Shown here piece after piece: positions 1-9,243 of a DNA stretch of 64,000 nt (positions are counted from its first letter, which is position 1; each line of letters starts with the position of its first letter). The notes beneath the pieces were generated by a model. That model ran no database searches, was not told the DNA's origin, and saw nothing but the letters and a program-made list of their open reading frames with translations. This DNA comes from Stutzerimonas frequens. Lineage in GTDB: Bacteria > Pseudomonadota > Gammaproteobacteria > Pseudomonadales > Pseudomonadaceae. Made by a program: the position numbers and the translations under genes. The DNA lies in contig NZ_JAMOHM010000003.1 in the NCBI RefSeq assembly GCF_024448335.1, positions 1-64,000 on the forward strand, in the 5' to 3' direction.

Positions 1-282
1 TACGCAACGATTGCACTCAGCCTCCTGAAAGGGGCGATTGGCGTTGCTGTTTAGTCAGTGCAATGTCCCGAAGCGGCGCGGTATCAACTGGTTTGTGGAT
101 CCCACGCTCCGGTGCTGGAGGTCAAACTTTGGCTTTCCAGCGCCATGATTGGCGCAGGTTCTCCTCGTAGGAGCTTGGATCGGATTGCAAGGAGTGCTCC
201 CCGGCTTTTACTTGCAGTGACCATCAGGCGACACCCGACGCCCCTTCAGGAGGGTGAGCGGAATCGCTGTGTAAGGGGGTGA

Positions 283-457
283 GCCGCATGGATGCGGCGA
301 AAGGCTTAAAGGGCCATGGATGGCCCTTGTAAGCCGACCCCTGGAGCAGCGATGTAGCGAACGAACCCCGCGCGTAGCGCGGGGCCGTATGCAGGGGCAA
401 AGCGTTTTTGGTTACTTTTTCCGCGTCTGGAAAAAGTGACTCGCCCAGCAGGGCGAA
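283..457. repeat. Chain of five palindromes, probable dispersed repeat
   Basis: Five perfect or near-perfect hairpins follow each other: 283-298 (GCCGCAT, two-base loop), 304-336 (GGCTTA outer stem with AGGGCCAT inner stem), 367-385 (CCCCGCGC, three-base loop), 415-438 (ACTTTTTCC, six-base loop) and 442-457 (TCGCCC, four-base loop). No convincing gene covers them. Similar blocks, often mis-annotated as short proteins, recur in Pseudomonas genomes as far as I remember; copy number in this genome cannot be judged from one window. The rest of 1-584 shows no gene that I can support. Confidence 0.55.
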
Positions 458-584
458 ACAGGATCTTTCGCCCCCTTCAAAAAACGGCTCTGGCGCGCAG
501 CTCGCTTTGAAAACAGGTCATATCAGCTCAACCCCACCTCCAAAATCCCCCAAAACCCACCTTTCCAACCCCTCCCCAAATCCC

Positions 585-602
585 CTGTCACAGAACCGCC
601 AT
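585..602 (+). promoter_or_regulatory. Candidate Pho box (PhoB site)
   Basis: CTGTCAC-AGAA-CCGCCAT resembles the PhoB consensus of two CTGTCAT-like heptamers separated by four A/T-rich bases. The first half matches at six of seven positions and the second at five of seven. It lies 68 bases before the receptor start, and the genes that follow are a phytase and a PhoX phosphatase, which are classic phosphate-starvation functions. No clear -10 element was identified. Confidence 0.55.
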
Positions 603-669
603 ATCCCCCACCTACCGTCCGCTGCAGTTCCGGGATGGACCCGGCAAACACCATTCGGGGGAATCGTTC

Positions 670-3153
670 ATGAACACATACCGCAGCGGCATCCGCCATG
701 CAGGATTCCGCATCAGCCTGCTGGCCCTGGCTGTCAGCGCCGGTTCGGCCTGGGCTGAGGAGCCGCTGGTCATGGAGCACGTCGAGGTCATCGGCCAGGC
801 CGTCAGCATCGACGAGGCACTGAAGGACCAGCGCAATTCCGACAGTGTCGAAAGCGTCGTTCACGCCGATGGCATTGGCCAGCTGCCGGACGACAACGCC
901 GCCGAGGCGCTGCAGCGCATTCCGGGCATCTCGGTCGAGCGCGACCAGGGCGAAGGGCGTTTCGTCAGCGTGCGCGGCATCGCGCCGGACCTGAACAGCG
1001 TCACCATCAATGGCACCCTGGTCCCATCGCCGGAGAGCGATCGCCGTGCCGTGGCGCTCGACGTGCTGCCATCGGAGCTGGTGCAGTCGCTGTCGGTGGT
1101 CAAGACCCTGACGCCGGACATGGATGCCAACTCTCTGGGGGGCACCATCGAGGTACAGAGCCTGTCGGCCTTCGACCATGACGGGTTGTTCTACAGCCTC
1201 AGCGGTGAGGGCAGCTATGACGACAACGTCGACAAGACCAGCCCGAAATTCTCCGGCGCCATCAGCAACCGCTTCAGCCTGGGCGATGGCGTCGACAATT
1301 TCGGCGTCGCCGCGGCCGTCAGCTGGCAGGAGCGCGATTTCGGCTCGGACAACGTCGAGACCGGCGGCAAGTGGGACTTTGCCGACGACGGCGCGCGGCT
1401 GGAGGAACTCGAGCAGCGCGACTACGCGATCACCCGCGAGCGCACCGGCTTCGGGCTGAACTTCGACTACAAGCCGGACGATGTCAGCAGCTACTACCTG
1501 CGCACGCTGTACAGCCGCTTCAAGGACACCGAAACGCGTAACGCCGCCGGTGTCGCCTTCGAGGATTCGCAGCTGCCGGGCGAGACCGGTGACGCCGAGG
1601 GCTGGCGCGAGCTGAAGTCCCGCGAGGACACCCAGACCGTGCAGTCCTACGTGTTCGGCGGTGAACGCATGATGGGCCTGTGGACCCTGAGCGGGCAGGC
1701 CGGTTACAGCCAGTCGCGCGAGCGCAATCCGGGCGGCATCGCCAGCGCGACCTTCGAGGGCGATTTCGCCGATGCCGGTTTCTCCAGCAGCCGCAAGCCG
1801 CGCCTGATGATCGATTCGTCCTTCTACGACCCGGCGTCCTTCGAGCTGGATGAAGTGGAGTGGGAGAAAAGCGACACCCGTGACCGCGAGAAGAACATCC
1901 GCCTGGACCTTGCGCGTGAGTACGACATCCAGGGTTACGCCGCGCAGGCCAAGTTCGGCGGCAAGCTCAGCCGCCGGCACAAGGACAACGATAACGAAGT
2001 CTGGAAGTACGACGATTTCGACGACCTGACCCTGGCCGATTTCCAGGGCGGCAACGTCGACTACGCGCTCGGCCGCTTCGGCCCAGGCATCAGCGCCTCG
2101 GCCATCGAGGGCGCGATTGGCGGTCTCGATGCCAGCGAGTTCTACGATGAGGAGGAGTCGCGCATCAATGACTTCGACATGCACGAGGACATCAACGCCG
2201 CCTACCTGATGAACACCGTGGACATCGACCGCTGGCGCGTCATCGCTGGCCTGCGCTACGAAGGCACGCGCTTCAGCGCCAAGGGCACCGGCCTGCGCGA
2301 CGGTCAGTTCGAGTCCATCCCCAGCAGCAATGACTACCACCATTGGCTGCCCGGGCTGCACGTACGCTACCAGCTCACCGACGACACCATGATCCGCGCC
2401 GCCTGGACCAACAGCGTGGTGCGCCCGACCTTCGGCCAGCTGGCGCCCGGTTTCGTCATCGAAGACGACGCAGCCGAGTTCGGCAACCCCGATCTCAAAC
2501 CGCTGGAATCGATCAACTACGACCTCGGCATCGAGCACTACATGGGCCGCGCCGGCGTGGTCTCGGCCTACCTGTTCTACAAGGACATCGACAACTTCAT
2601 CTACAACACCGACCTGGCCGGCACCGGCCAGTGGGCCGCGTTCGACGAAGCGCTGAGCTTCCAGAACGGCAGCAGCGCGAAGCTCTACGGCCTGGAGCTG
2701 GCCTACTCGCAGAAGCTCGACTGGCTGCCGGCGCCGTGGAATGGCCTGCTGCTGGGCGCCAACGCCACCTTCAGCCAGTCCGACGCGGACATCGAGGGGC
2801 AGGGTATGCAGCGCAGCATCGACCTGCCGAACCACTCCGACACGGTCGGCAACCTGATGCTCGGCTGGGAGAACGACCGGCTCAACCTGCGCCTGGCTGC
2901 CAACTACAAGTCGGACTACCTCTACGAGGTGGCCGGTATCGACGACGAGGCGCACGACCTCTATGTCGACGATCAGCTGTTCGTTGACTTCAAGGCCGGC
3001 TACTTCATCACGCCGAGCCTGCAGCTGACCTTCGAGGCGCTGAACCTGACGGACGAGACCTACTACGTCTACAGCGGTCGCCACGCCTACAACGCCCAGT
3101 ACGAAGAGTACGGCCCGACCTACAAGCTCGGCCTGACGCTGACCCACTTCTGA
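670..3153 (+). CDS. TonB-dependent outer-membrane receptor, probably for an organic phosphate
   Basis: An 827-residue protein with a signal peptide cleaved near AWA-EE (about residue 30). A plug domain follows (about 35-165) with the typical segments DALQRIPGISVER-like and RGIAPDLNSVTINGT. The beta-barrel ends in a terminal aromatic residue (LTLTHF). The plug resembles the Xanthomonas/Caulobacter-type TonB receptor family. It is the first gene of a same-strand run with phytase, exbB, exbD, tonB and phoX, so import of phytate or a breakdown product is inferred. The substrate is not visible in the sequence. The start is supported by the signal peptide directly after the ATG. Confidence 0.9.
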   Translation: MNTYRSGIRHAGFRISLLALAVSAGSAWAEEPLVMEHVEVIGQAVSIDEALKDQRNSDSVESVVHADGIGQLPDDNAAEALQRIPGISVERDQGEGRFVSVRGIAPDLNSVTINGTLVPSPESDRRAVALDVLPSELVQSLSVVKTLTPDMDANSLGGTIEVQSLSAFDHDGLFYSLSGEGSYDDNVDKTSPKFSGAISNRFSLGDGVDNFGVAAAVSWQERDFGSDNVETGGKWDFADDGARLEELEQRDYAITRERTGFGLNFDYKPDDVSSYYLRTLYSRFKDTETRNAAGVAFEDSQLPGETGDAEGWRELKSREDTQTVQSYVFGGERMMGLWTLSGQAGYSQSRERNPGGIASATFEGDFADAGFSSSRKPRLMIDSSFYDPASFELDEVEWEKSDTRDREKNIRLDLAREYDIQGYAAQAKFGGKLSRRHKDNDNEVWKYDDFDDLTLADFQGGNVDYALGRFGPGISASAIEGAIGGLDASEFYDEEESRINDFDMHEDINAAYLMNTVDIDRWRVIAGLRYEGTRFSAKGTGLRDGQFESIPSSNDYHHWLPGLHVRYQLTDDTMIRAAWTNSVVRPTFGQLAPGFVIEDDAAEFGNPDLKPLESINYDLGIEHYMGRAGVVSAYLFYKDIDNFIYNTDLAGTGQWAAFDEALSFQNGSSAKLYGLELAYSQKLDWLPAPWNGLLLGANATFSQSDADIEGQGMQRSIDLPNHSDTVGNLMLGWENDRLNLRLAANYKSDYLYEVAGIDDEAHDLYVDDQLFVDFKAGYFITPSLQLTFEALNLTDETYYVYSGRHAYNAQYEEYGPTYKLGLTLTHF

Positions 3154-3229
3154 CCCCTATGCCGCTCCGGTGCCCGCCGTTCCCCTTTACGGCCGGGCGC
3201 CGGCCCGCGGCAGCCTGAATGGATACACC

Positions 3230-5146
3230 ATGAACGCACTACCCAAAACCCTGTTGCTCGGCCTGTGCATCGCATTGGCGGCCTGCCAGTCCACGCAACC
3301 AGATACGCCGGCGAAGTCGGCCCGGTTGAACATCAGCGAACCGCTGCTGGCCGGCCTCGAGTACGCCCAGCTGCTAAACGGCGACGCCCCCTGGGCTGGC
3401 GCCGACCGTGTGCAGGTCGATGACCAGGGCCTGCGCCTGCTGGACAAGACCGGCAATACGCTGGCCCAGCACGCCGGGCGCTTCGAAGGGCTGGACCATC
3501 GCGTCGACGATAAAGGCCTGTTGCTCGCCACCGTCGAGCGCAAGCGCCAGCAGGCGATGCTGATCGGCCTGAATCCCGCGCGTGCCTGGAGCCAGCCGCT
3601 GTACCTGCCGCGCACTGCATTCGCCATCGAGGGGCTGTGCCTGTACCGCGACAGCGCGCGCAACGACTTCCTGTTCCTGCTCGGCGAGGAGGGTGTCGGC
3701 GAGCAATGGCTGGTCGGCAGCCAGGGTCGCCTGCTCGGTGAGGCACGGCGCGTGCGCGGGCTCAGCCTGCCGCCGCAGAGCGCCTTCTGCCAGACCGATG
3801 ACAGGGCTGGGCAGCTCTATGTCAACGAGGAGGCCATCGGCTTCTGGCGCTACCCTGCCGACGCCGAGGCGCCGTTGCAGCGCGAGCCGGTCGATCTGCG
3901 CCAGCCGTTCGGCAGCCTGACCCATGCCGCAGCGGGCATGAGCCTGGTGCCGGGCGGACTGCTGGCGCTCGATCCCGAAGCCTCGGTGCTGCATCTGTAC
4001 CGGCAGAACGAAGCCGGCTGGCAAGCCGATGAAGTCATCGCACTGGACGGCTTCGACGAACCGGAACGCATCAGCGCGCGCCGCGGTGCCGAGGGCGTCG
4101 AGCTGCTGCTGGCGGACGAACGCGGCTTGCAGTTGGCCCGTCTGGACTGGCAGCCGACCGCGCTGTCGCAAGCCGAGCCGATCGTAAGCCTGCCGGCCGC
4201 GGTGGAGACCGGCCCGGTGCCGAGCCTGGGTGATGCCGCCGATGATCCGGCGATCTGGGTCCATCCGCGCGATCCGGCGCAGAGTCGCGTGCTCGGCACC
4301 GACAAGAAGGGCGGCCTGGTGGTGTACGACCTCGACGGCCGTCAGGTGCAGGACCTGCGCGTCGGCCGGCTGAACAACGTCGATGTGCGCAGCGGCTTCC
4401 GCCTTGGCAGCAAGCGCGTGGACCTGGCCGTGGCCAGCAATCGCGATCACAACAGCCTGCACCTGTTCGCCATCGACCGGGCGAGCGGGGTGCTCCGCGA
4501 TGTCGGCGAGATCGCCACGCCGCTGAGCGAAATCTATGGCCTGTGCATGTTCCAGGATCGCCAGGGCACTACCTACGCCATCGCCAACGACAAGGACGGC
4601 ACCTTCCTGCAGTACCGCCTCGATGGTCGCTCCGGCCAGCCGCGTGGCGAGCTGGTGCGGCGCTTCAAGCTGGACAGCCAGCCCGAGGGTTGCGTGGCCG
4701 ACGACCGCAGCGAGCGGCTGTTCGTCGGCGAGGAAGACGTCGCGGTGTGGGTGGTCGATGCCCGCGCCGAGGTGCCGGCGGTGCCGGAACAGGTCATCGG
4801 TGTCGGCGGGCCGGTCTACGACGACATCGAAGGTCTGGCCATCTACCACGGCGAGCGCGGCGACTACCTGGTGATTTCCAGCCAGGGCAACGACAGCTAT
4901 GTGGTGCTCGATGCCCAGGCGCCCTATGCCGTACGCGGCGCCTTCCGTGTCGGCCTGAACGCCGAGCGCGGCATCGACGGCGCGTCCGAGACCGATGGGC
5001 TGGAAGTCACCTCGGCAGACCTCGGCGGCATCTGGAACCGCGGCATGCTGGTGGTGCAGGACGGCCGCAAGCGCATGCCTGAAGGCACGCAGAACTACAA
5101 GTACCTGCCCTGGTCGGCGGTTGCCGATGCGCTGGGGCTGGACTGA
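3230..5146 (+). CDS. Beta-propeller phytase (3-phytase), lipoprotein, two-domain
   Basis: A 638-residue protein. The ATG at 3230 is preferred over the upstream in-frame start because it opens a lipoprotein signal ending in LAAC (Cys about 19). The C-terminal half (about 325-635) carries beta-propeller phytase signatures: DDPAIWVHP, the GTDKKGGLVVYDLDG strand, NNVDVR, ASNRDHN, and EGLAIY followed by YLVISSQGND. The N-terminal half (about 40-320) looks like the degenerate propeller of dual-domain phytases. The family hydrolyses phytate in a calcium-dependent way. Lipid anchoring suggests surface or periplasmic display. It follows the receptor by 76 bases. Confidence 0.9.
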   Translation: MNALPKTLLLGLCIALAACQSTQPDTPAKSARLNISEPLLAGLEYAQLLNGDAPWAGADRVQVDDQGLRLLDKTGNTLAQHAGRFEGLDHRVDDKGLLLATVERKRQQAMLIGLNPARAWSQPLYLPRTAFAIEGLCLYRDSARNDFLFLLGEEGVGEQWLVGSQGRLLGEARRVRGLSLPPQSAFCQTDDRAGQLYVNEEAIGFWRYPADAEAPLQREPVDLRQPFGSLTHAAAGMSLVPGGLLALDPEASVLHLYRQNEAGWQADEVIALDGFDEPERISARRGAEGVELLLADERGLQLARLDWQPTALSQAEPIVSLPAAVETGPVPSLGDAADDPAIWVHPRDPAQSRVLGTDKKGGLVVYDLDGRQVQDLRVGRLNNVDVRSGFRLGSKRVDLAVASNRDHNSLHLFAIDRASGVLRDVGEIATPLSEIYGLCMFQDRQGTTYAIANDKDGTFLQYRLDGRSGQPRGELVRRFKLDSQPEGCVADDRSERLFVGEEDVAVWVVDARAEVPAVPEQVIGVGGPVYDDIEGLAIYHGERGDYLVISSQGNDSYVVLDAQAPYAVRGAFRVGLNAERGIDGASETDGLEVTSADLGGIWNRGMLVVQDGRKRMPEGTQNYKYLPWSAVADALGLD

Positions 5147-5214
5147 CGTCATCGCCCGGTAACCGGCCCGCCATCCAATAGCAGCTGCCCCAGTCGGGCA
5201 GGAGGAAACGATTC

Positions 5215-5928
5215 ATGCAAACGACTCTCGAGCACATGTCCGTCTGGGGCCTGATCAGCGAAGCCAGCCTGGTGGTGCAGGCGGTGATGATGATTCTGGT
5301 CCTGGCCTCGGTTTCGAGCTGGTACCTGATCATCCGTCGCAGCGTGGCGTTGCGCAGCGCCGAACGGCTGCAGCGCGGCTTCCTGCAGCGCTTCCGACAG
5401 GGCGGCGATCTCGCCCAGCTCTATCGCGAAGGTCAGGCGCAGCCGTTGCCGGACGAGGCCGCGCTGCAGCGCATCTTCCTCGCCGGTTACGGCGAATTCG
5501 CCCAGCTGCAACGCCAGCCGGGGATCGCGCCGGATGTAGTGGTGCAGGGTGTCGAGCGCAGCCTCTACGTGGCCGTCGCCGAGGAGGAGGAGCGTCTGGA
5601 AAAGGGCCTGCAGTTTCTCGCGACCGTGGGTTCGGTGAGCCCCTATATCGGCCTGTTCGGCACCGTGTGGGGAATCATGAACTCCTTCCTCGGCCTGTCG
5701 CAGGTGCAGCAGGCGACGCTCTCGACCGTCGCGCCGGGCATCGCCGAAGCGCTGATCGCAACGGCCATCGGCCTGTTCGCGGCGATTCCCGCGGTGATGG
5801 CCTACAACCGCTTCGCTGCCCGTGGGCAGACGCTGGTCGGCCGTTACTACGCATTCGGCAACGAGCTGCAGGCGCGCCTGCATCGGCGCCTGCACGCCGC
5901 TTCACCCAACGTCGCCGCAGCCGCCTGA
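5215..5928 (+). CDS. exbB: ExbB-type biopolymer transport protein (MotA/TolQ/ExbB family)
   Basis: A 237-residue inner-membrane protein with a strong AGGAGG ribosome site 8-9 bases before the ATG. There is one hydrophobic segment near the N-terminus (about 17-38) and two later ones (about 128-155 and 165-190), the latter containing the hallmark GLFGTVWGIMNSF and TVAPGIAEALIATAIGL stretches. It would form the proton channel that energises TonB together with ExbD. It is the first of an exbB-exbD-tonB set placed directly after the phytase, so it probably powers the receptor at 670-3153. Confidence 0.95.
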   Translation: MQTTLEHMSVWGLISEASLVVQAVMMILVLASVSSWYLIIRRSVALRSAERLQRGFLQRFRQGGDLAQLYREGQAQPLPDEAALQRIFLAGYGEFAQLQRQPGIAPDVVVQGVERSLYVAVAEEEERLEKGLQFLATVGSVSPYIGLFGTVWGIMNSFLGLSQVQQATLSTVAPGIAEALIATAIGLFAAIPAVMAYNRFAARGQTLVGRYYAFGNELQARLHRRLHAASPNVAAAA

Positions 5929-5939
5929 GGAGGACAGCC

Positions 5940-6401
5940 ATGCTAGTCAGGCCACAGCACAAACACGGGCCCAAGGCGGAAATGAACGTGGTGCCCTACA
6001 TCGACGTGATGCTGGTGCTGCTGGTGATCTTCATGGTCACCGCGCCGATGCTGGTGCAGGGCGTCAAGATCGAGCTGCCCAAGGTCGCAGCCGAAGCGCT
6101 GCCGGTGGAGAACGAGCGGCAGATCCTCACGCTCTCGGTGAAGGCCGATGGCGGCTTCTACTGGAATCTGGGCAGCGAGCTGGACATCGACAACCAGACC
6201 GACAGCGCCGTCGACCTGGCCGAGCTGCAGGCCAAGGTCGGCGCGATCATCGCCGAGCGCGGCGACACCCAGGTCTATGTCCGTGCCGACGAGGCGGCGG
6301 ACTACGGTCGCGTGGTCGCCGGTATCGCCGAGCTGCAGCGCGGCGGGGTGGTCAACCTGGGGCTGATCACCGAGGCGCCGGCCGGAGCCGGGCAGCCGTG
6401 A
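5940..6401 (+). CDS. exbD: ExbD-type biopolymer transport protein
   Basis: A 153-residue protein with one transmembrane segment near residues 19-41. The channel aspartate is in the motif YIDVMLVLLVIFMVTAP, as in ExbD/TolR proteins. The periplasmic domain follows. The start is preceded by GAGGA. The stop codon overlaps the tonB start as TGATG at 6399-6403, so the two are translationally coupled. It partners ExbB in harvesting the proton gradient. Confidence 0.95.
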   Translation: MLVRPQHKHGPKAEMNVVPYIDVMLVLLVIFMVTAPMLVQGVKIELPKVAAEALPVENERQILTLSVKADGGFYWNLGSELDIDNQTDSAVDLAELQAKVGAIIAERGDTQVYVRADEAADYGRVVAGIAELQRGGVVNLGLITEAPAGAGQP

Positions 6402-7231
6402 TGATGACCTTCAGCACGCCCGCCGCGCATGGCAGCGAAGTTGTCCCGCGACAGTGGATCGGTCCGGCCGGGGCTGCATTGCTGACCCTCGGGATGCACG
6501 CCGGACTGTTCGCGCTGTTGCTCGGCAGCTGGTCGCCAGCGCTGGAAATGCCGGTCGCCACCCAGGTGATGCAGACCCAGTTGATCAGCCTGCCGCCGCC
6601 GGCGCCAACCGAGAGCGCAGTGTCGGTCGAACCGCCCGTCGAGCCCGCGGTCGAACCGCCGCCGCGCGAGCCGCAGGTCGATACCCACGCCCAGCAGCAG
6701 CGACTCGAGCAGGCCGAGCTGGCCTTCAAGCGCGCCGAAGAGGAGCGCAAGGCCGAGCAGCTGAAGCAGCAGCGCGAGCAGTTGGAACGCCAGCGCGAAC
6801 AGCAGCGTCAGCGCGACGAGCAACGCCGCCAGGAACAGGCACAGGAGCGGGAACGGATGGCTCAGGAAGAGGCACGGTTGCAGGCGGCGCGCGAAGCCGA
6901 GGCATCGGCACGCGCCGAAGCGGCTGAGCGCGCACGACAGGCTGCAGCGGCCGAGGCTGCCAGCCGGCAGTACCTGCCGATCGCCAAGAAGCCGCCGGTC
7001 TACCCGCAACGGGCGCTGGACGCCGGGCTGCAGGGTTCCTGCACGGTCAGCTACACGGTGGGCGTCGACGGGCGCGTGCGCTCGCCCGAAGTGGTCGGCG
7101 ACTGCCATCCGCTGTTCATCCGCCCATCACTCACCGCCGCCAAGAGCTTTCGCTACCAGCCGCGCATCGTCGACGGCCGCGCGGTTGCCGTGCCCGACGT
7201 AAAGAACACCTTCCATTACCGCATCGAATGA
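6401..7231 (+). CDS. tonB: TonB energy transducer
   Basis: A 276-residue protein. An N-terminal membrane anchor (about 21-45) is followed by a Pro/Glu-rich segment (PPVEPAVEPP), then a long Glu/Lys/Arg/Gln-rich helix (about 90-190) in place of the usual Pro-Lys repeats, and a C-terminal TonB domain (about 195-276) with PVYPQRALDAGLQGSCTV and a terminal FHYRIE strand. It couples inner-membrane energy to outer-membrane receptors. Two adjacent ATGs (6401 and 6404) are possible starts. Its position suggests dedication to the phytate-type receptor, which is an inference. Confidence 0.93.
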   Translation: MMTFSTPAAHGSEVVPRQWIGPAGAALLTLGMHAGLFALLLGSWSPALEMPVATQVMQTQLISLPPPAPTESAVSVEPPVEPAVEPPPREPQVDTHAQQQRLEQAELAFKRAEEERKAEQLKQQREQLERQREQQRQRDEQRRQEQAQERERMAQEEARLQAAREAEASARAEAAERARQAAAAEAASRQYLPIAKKPPVYPQRALDAGLQGSCTVSYTVGVDGRVRSPEVVGDCHPLFIRPSLTAAKSFRYQPRIVDGRAVAVPDVKNTFHYRIE

Positions 7232-7259
7232 TGCCGTTACGACTCAGGAACCGTTTTCG

Positions 7260-9221
7260 ATGAAACAGGATTTCACCGATTTTCACGCGAGCGTGGGCGC
7301 TCATGACGACCAACCGGTCAATCCGAGCGGCAACGTGCCGTTGCAGCAGGCGATCGATCAACGCCGGCGCGGGCTGCTCAAGGGTGGCCTGGGCCTGGCC
7401 GGCATCGCCTTTCTCGGCGGTGGGATGGCCGGCGCGCGAGCTGCAACCCGGAGCGATTCGCTGCTCGGCTTCGAAGGCATTCCGACCCGGCTCGACCCGC
7501 ACTTCGACCGGGTCGAGGTGGCGCCGGGTTACAGCGCCCGGGTGTTCTTCTCCTGGGGCGATCCGGTGCATGCCGACGCACCCGAGTGGCAGCCGGATGC
7601 CAGCGACGATTGGCACGCCCAGCTCAAGCAGGCCGGCGACAACCACGACGGCATGCATTTCTTCCCGTTCCCCGACGCGCCCGACAGCCGTGGCCTCTTG
7701 GCCATCAATCACGAATACGTCAACCCGACGCTGCATCCCGACGGCATTGCCGTAGTGGCCGGCCGGCGCCCGCTGGAGCAGGTGCGCAAGGAGCAGGCGG
7801 CCCACGGCCTGAGCGTGATCGAGGTGCGCAAGGACGCGCGGGGCGAATGGCAGCGGGTGATGGATTCGCCCTACAACCGCCGCATTTCCGGCATGACGCC
7901 GATGGCCATTGCCGGGCCGCTGGCTGGCCATGCAGCGATGCAGACCATGGACGATCCGGAAGGAACGACGGTGCTCGGTACGCTGAACAACTGCTCCAGC
8001 GGCTTCACGCCCTGGGGCACCTATCTGGTCTGCGAGGAGAACTGGCACAACTACTTCGTCAACCACGACGCCGACGATCTTGCCGCGCGCGTCTCGCACA
8101 ACCGCTACGGCATCGCCGGCAGCGGCATGAGCAAGCTCTACGGCTGGGGCACGGTCGATCCGCGTTTCGATGCCACGCCGCAGGCAGGCCAACCCCATGG
8201 CGGCTTCGTCAACGAGCCGCACCGGTTCGGCTGGGTGGTGGAGGTCGATCCGTTCGATCCGCAGAGCACGCCGGTCAAGCGCACCGCCTTTGGCCGCTAC
8301 TGCCGCGAGTGTTCGGTGCTGTCGCTGGGCGAGGACGGGCGCATGGCGTTCTACTCGGGCGACGATACCAAGGGCGAGTACGTCTACAAGTTCGTTCCCA
8401 GCGGCCGTTACGTGCCCGGTGCGGACGCGGCCAACCGCCGCTTGCTGGATGAGGGCACCTTGTATGTCGCGCGTTTCGATGCTGACGGCAGTGGCCAGTG
8501 GCTGGCGCTGGTGCACGGTGAGCATGGCCTGACCGCGGAAAACGGCTTCCCCGGCCAGGCCGAGGTGCTGCTCAATGCCCGCGCCGCTGCCGACCGCGCC
8601 GGCGCGACGCCGATGGACCGGCCGGAGTGGGTCGCGGTGCATCCCGATACCCGCGAGGTCTACGTCACCCTGACCAACAATGACGGGCGCGGCACCAAGC
8701 AGCCGCTGGACAAGGCCAACCCGCGACCGAACAACCTGCACGGACAGATCCTGCGCTGGCAGGAGGAGGGCGGCGACCCGGCGGCGACGCGTTTCCAGTG
8801 GGAGGTCTTCCTGCTCGCTGGCGAGCGTCGTGGTGCGCGAGATGCCCAGGGCCGGCCGGTTGCCGCCAACCTGATCGGCACCATCGACGGCGACTGCTTT
8901 TCCTCGCCGGACGGGCTGGCCTTCGATCGTGACGGGCGCTTGTGGATCGAAACCGATTTCGACGATGACGAATCGGTGATGCAGGCCATGGGCACCAATC
9001 AGCTGCTCTGCGCCGATCCGAAAACGCGCGAGGTGCGGCGTTTCCTGGTCGGGCCGCGGGGTTGCGAGATCACCGGCATCACCTGGAGCCCGGACTACCG
9101 CGCCATGTGGATCAACGTGCAGCACCCGGGGCTGAGCTTTCCGGCCAGCGACGGCCAGTCACGCCCGCGCTCGTCCACGGTGCTGATCACCAAGGATGAC
9201 GGCAGCGTGATCGGCAGCTGA
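7260..9221 (+). CDS. phoX: PhoX-family alkaline phosphatase (DUF839), Tat-exported
   Basis: A 653-residue protein. A twin-arginine signal is visible at about residues 40-65 (QRRRGLLKGG followed by a hydrophobic stretch and GARA), consistent with folded, metal-loaded export. The body carries PhoX/DUF839 features such as GTYLVCEENWHNYF, EPHRFGWVVEVDPFDP, FYSGDDTKGEYVYKF, and SSPDGLAFDRDGRLWIETD. Family members are calcium/iron-dependent phosphomonoesterases induced by phosphate starvation. It sits 28 bases after tonB in the same run, so the cassette could free phosphate from phytate and from other esters. Confidence 0.92.
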   Translation: MKQDFTDFHASVGAHDDQPVNPSGNVPLQQAIDQRRRGLLKGGLGLAGIAFLGGGMAGARAATRSDSLLGFEGIPTRLDPHFDRVEVAPGYSARVFFSWGDPVHADAPEWQPDASDDWHAQLKQAGDNHDGMHFFPFPDAPDSRGLLAINHEYVNPTLHPDGIAVVAGRRPLEQVRKEQAAHGLSVIEVRKDARGEWQRVMDSPYNRRISGMTPMAIAGPLAGHAAMQTMDDPEGTTVLGTLNNCSSGFTPWGTYLVCEENWHNYFVNHDADDLAARVSHNRYGIAGSGMSKLYGWGTVDPRFDATPQAGQPHGGFVNEPHRFGWVVEVDPFDPQSTPVKRTAFGRYCRECSVLSLGEDGRMAFYSGDDTKGEYVYKFVPSGRYVPGADAANRRLLDEGTLYVARFDADGSGQWLALVHGEHGLTAENGFPGQAEVLLNARAAADRAGATPMDRPEWVAVHPDTREVYVTLTNNDGRGTKQPLDKANPRPNNLHGQILRWQEEGGDPAATRFQWEVFLLAGERRGARDAQGRPVAANLIGTIDGDCFSSPDGLAFDRDGRLWIETDFDDDESVMQAMGTNQLLCADPKTREVRRFLVGPRGCEITGITWSPDYRAMWINVQHPGLSFPASDGQSRPRSSTVLITKDDGSVIGS

Positions 9222-9243
9222 CGATTACGCCGGCGCCATCTGT

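Noticed and set aside
523..3147. Long open frame on the minus strand opposite the receptor gene
   Set aside because: It is the mirror of a codon-biased high-GC gene, with low-complexity valine/alanine-rich residues and no family resemblance.
3374..5152. Long minus-strand frame opposite the phytase
   Set aside because: Composition is that of an antisense shadow, while the plus strand has the lipoprotein signal and propeller motifs.
7131..9125. Long minus-strand frame opposite phoX
   Set aside because: The plus strand has a Tat signal and PhoX motifs; the minus frame has none.
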